This document shows positions 6,185-7,939 of a stretch of DNA of 7,939 nucleotides, one piece after another. Under the pieces are notes generated by a model. The model saw only the letters and a program-made list of their open reading frames with translations. It had not been told where the DNA came from and did no database searches. The DNA is from Acidimicrobiaceae bacterium. GTDB lineage: Bacteria > Actinomycetota > Acidimicrobiia > Acidimicrobiales > UBA8592. The translations under genes and the position numbers were made by a program. Every line of letters starts with the position of its first letter. Within the stretch, counting starts at the first letter, position 1. Location of the stretch: positions 8,788-16,726 of the forward strand of contig PBPU01000009.1 of NCBI GenBank assembly GCA_002724825.1, read 5' to 3'.

Positions 6185-7939
6185 ATGAGGAATAGACGTC
6201 TATTAAGACTTCTAGCCGTATTGTTTGCTTTCGTTCTTGTCGCTGCAGCTTGTGGTGATGATGATGACAGCTCTTCCAGTAGTGGTTCTGACGCATCTGC
6301 AAGCTCTAGCGATGATAGCTCTAGCTCTAGCGATGATAGCTCTAGCGATGATAGCTCTAGCGACTCAGGATCTGCTGAAGGGCTGAACATGGGAACGTTG
6401 CTACCTGAGACCGGTGCTCTGGCATTTTTGTCTGAGCCGCTTGTCTTGGCAGTTGATATGGCTATACGTGACATTAACGCCGCTGGTGGTGTCAATGGCG
6501 CTGACGTTACTTTAACAAAGGGTGATTCGGGTACAGATCCTGATATCGCTAATACTACGGTTGACCGGTTGTTGACTGAGGAAGTAGATGCCATTGTTGG
6601 TGCTGCAGCTTCAGGTATTACCGGTTCGGTAATCGAAAAGATTACAACCGCTGGTGTGACACAGTGTTCACCTTCGAACACGGCCGCTGGTTTGGGTACA
6701 TCTGGTGACGACGGATACTACTTCCGTACCGCACCATCCGATGACCTACAAGCTCCAGCTCTAGCCAACGTGGTACTCGGTGACGGGTACACCAACGTGG
6801 CTGTTGTGAGCCGTGCAGATGACTATGGTGTTGGTTTTAACGCCGAGTTTGAACCTGCAGTTGCAGCCGGTGGTGGAACCATCGTTTACAGTGAGCCTTA
6901 CGCTCCAGAATCCACAAGCTTCGATGATGTGGTAGCTGACGTAATTGCTTCCGGACCTGACGCTGTCGTAATTGTCGCCTTCGAAGAGGGCGTTCAGCTA
7001 ATTCAAGCCATGGTCGAACAAGGTGCAGGCCCACAAGACATCCAGATTTACATCACTGATGGTATGGCAACTGGAGAACTTGGTGCGCTTATTGATGAAG
7101 CCAACCCAAGTATCGCTTCAGGTATGAAGGGAACGCAGCCAGCTGCTGCTCCTTCCACTGGTGCCGCATTCTTCCCGGGTGCGTTCGCTGAGTTTGCTCC
7201 TGACGTATCGACGATCTTCTCCGCTCAGTCATATGACTGTGCGATTCTGATCGCTCTTGCTGCTGAAGCCGCAGGATCAAACAATTCTGCTGACATTGCC
7301 GCCCAAATGGTTGCGGTAAGCCGTGACGGTGAGAAGTGTTCAACATTCGCTGACTGTAAAGCTCTGATTGCTGATGGAGCTGACATTGACTACGACGGTG
7401 CTTCCGGCGCTATCGACTTCCTCGATGTCGGTGAACCAGGAACAGGTATTTACGAAGTGTATGAATACGACGCTGACGGTGTCCAACAAGTTGTAGAAGA
7501 ACTAACCTTCGAATCTTCTGGAGCAGCTGAAGAAGCAGCACCAGAGCCAGCAGGTATAGGACTTAACGCTTTGGATTCACCAGTCACAATGTCTACGACA
7601 TGTGCTCCTTCCATTTCTGCACTACCTCAGTGGATAGGAATAGAAGAAGGACTGTACGAAGCTCGGAACCTTACACTTGAGTGTGTCCAGATTGGTAGTG
7701 GACCTGAGACAGCAGCTGCTCTTGCATCCGGTGAGGCTGATTTTGCAGCAAACATTTACAACAACGTCTTCCCATTGCTTAACAATGGACTCGAAGTCGT
7801 TGTGTTCATGGAAACATTGCTTTACAACCTATTTGATATCATTGTTGACGCTGACTTTGCAGCAGCAAATGGCATAACTTCAGGTATGGACTGGCAAGAA
7901 GCCATGGAAGCGCTTGACTGCACCAACGTCGGTGTTGTT
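6185..7939 (+). CDS. Lipoprotein with tandem ABC solute-binding domains (LivJ-like + NMT1/SsuA-like), 3' end cut by window
   Basis: From ATG 6185, after AGAGGGGAA, 585 codons run without a stop to the window end. Residues 1-23 are a lipoprotein signal (Arg-rich start, hydrophobic core, LVAAAC with Cys23), so the protein should be anchored outside the membrane. Residues 25-64 are a low-complexity Asp/Ser spacer. Residues about 66-441 form a type I (Peripla_BP_6, LivJ-like) binding domain with GTLLPETGALA near 70, DINAAGGVNG at 96-105, and a YDGASGAIDF block near 403-412. Cys385 and Cys391 may form a disulfide. An Ala/Glu/Pro linker follows (about 444-457). From about 465 a second domain begins: ALPQWIGIEEGLYEARNL (479-496) and ETAAALASGEADFAA (508-522) are typical of NMT1/SsuA/TauA-type binding proteins. 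Such domains normally occur in separate proteins serving different transporters. No second signal peptide or Met lies at the junction, which argues for a real fusion. The ligand is unknown; permease genes would be expected downstream. Confidence 0.88.
   Translation, partial: MRNRRLLRLLAVLFAFVLVAAACGDDDDSSSSSGSDASASSSDDSSSSSDDSSSDDSSSDSGSAEGLNMGTLLPETGALAFLSEPLVLAVDMAIRDINAAGGVNGADVTLTKGDSGTDPDIANTTVDRLLTEEVDAIVGAAASGITGSVIEKITTAGVTQCSPSNTAAGLGTSGDDGYYFRTAPSDDLQAPALANVVLGDGYTNVAVVSRADDYGVGFNAEFEPAVAAGGGTIVYSEPYAPESTSFDDVVADVIASGPDAVVIVAFEEGVQLIQAMVEQGAGPQDIQIYITDGMATGELGALIDEANPSIASGMKGTQPAAAPSTGAAFFPGAFAEFAPDVSTIFSAQSYDCAILIALAAEAAGSNNSADIAAQMVAVSRDGEKCSTFADCKALIADGADIDYDGASGAIDFLDVGEPGTGIYEVYEYDADGVQQVVEELTFESSGAAEEAAPEPAGIGLNALDSPVTMSTTCAPSISALPQWIGIEEGLYEARNLTLECVQIGSGPETAAALASGEADFAANIYNNVFPLLNNGLEVVVFMETLLYNLFDIIVDADFAAANGITSGMDWQEAMEALDCTNVGVV
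6302..6364 (+). repeat. Short tandem repeat of a 15-bp unit encoding Ser-Ser-Ser-Asp-Asp
   Basis: The unit AGCTCTAGCGATGAT occurs at 6302-6316, 6323-6337 and 6338-6352. An extra AGCTCT sits between the first two copies, and a partial copy follows from 6353. It lies in frame inside the spacer just after the lipoprotein Cys. A unit length divisible by three means that slippage changes spacer length without breaking the frame. The DNA-level identity of the copies, not just the protein composition, points to recent tandem duplication. Confidence 0.85.

Noticed and set aside
6302..6364. The repeated units as a CRISPR-like array.
   Set aside because: The units are contiguous, 15 bp long and in frame within a coding sequence, with no unique spacers between them.
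6181..6681. A 166-codon open frame on the minus strand rich in Ser, Leu and Glu.
   Set aside because: It lies antisense to the lipoprotein's start and its composition is simply the reverse of the Asp/Ser repeat. It has no recognisable domain, while the plus-strand frame has a signal peptide and clear domains.

Overview
This is a bacterial catabolic or accessory locus, laid out as two divergent gene groups and followed by a transport gene that runs off the right edge. Base composition is moderate. The transport protein has an actinobacterial-style lipoprotein signal ending in Cys, followed by an Asp/Ser-rich stretch. Together these suggest a marine or aquatic actinobacterium, perhaps of the Acidimicrobiia. 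That assignment is an inference from style; no phylogenetic marker is present. No RNA gene, insertion sequence, CRISPR array or replication origin is visible.

Left part, minus strand (1-1924): a 96-bp divergent intergenic region drives a complete, single-component-type Rieske oxygenase (1924 to 590). Eleven bases downstream is a GTG-started endonuclease/exonuclease/phosphatase (EEP) fold gene (578 to beyond position 1). The left edge removes the C-terminus of this second gene.

Middle part, plus strand (2021-6042): three genes run in one direction. They are a family III (CaiB/BaiF) CoA-transferase, a kynureninase overlapping it by 4 bp (ATGA), and, 54 bp later, a cytoplasmic-looking formylglycine sulfatase. 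The kynureninase carries the His and Ser-Asn active-site residues that in characterised enzymes go with 3-hydroxykynurenine rather than kynurenine. Its likely product is therefore 3-hydroxyanthranilate plus alanine. A CoA-transferase, a sulfatase and a ring-hydroxylating type oxygenase around it suggest breakdown of a modified tryptophan metabolite or similar aromatic. The order of steps and the true substrate cannot be read from the sequence.

Right part, plus strand (6043-7939): a 142-bp AT-rich intergenic region holds a 9-bp direct repeat and a perfect 6-bp inverted repeat. It leads into a long lipoprotein open to the window edge (585 codons without a stop). This protein joins two different kinds of ABC-transporter solute-binding domain in one chain. 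A LivJ-like (Peripla_BP_6) domain comes first, and then, after an Ala/Glu/Pro linker, the start of an NMT1/SsuA/TauA-like domain. This double-receptor architecture is the most unusual thing in the window. It may be the uptake receptor for the compounds the upstream genes degrade.
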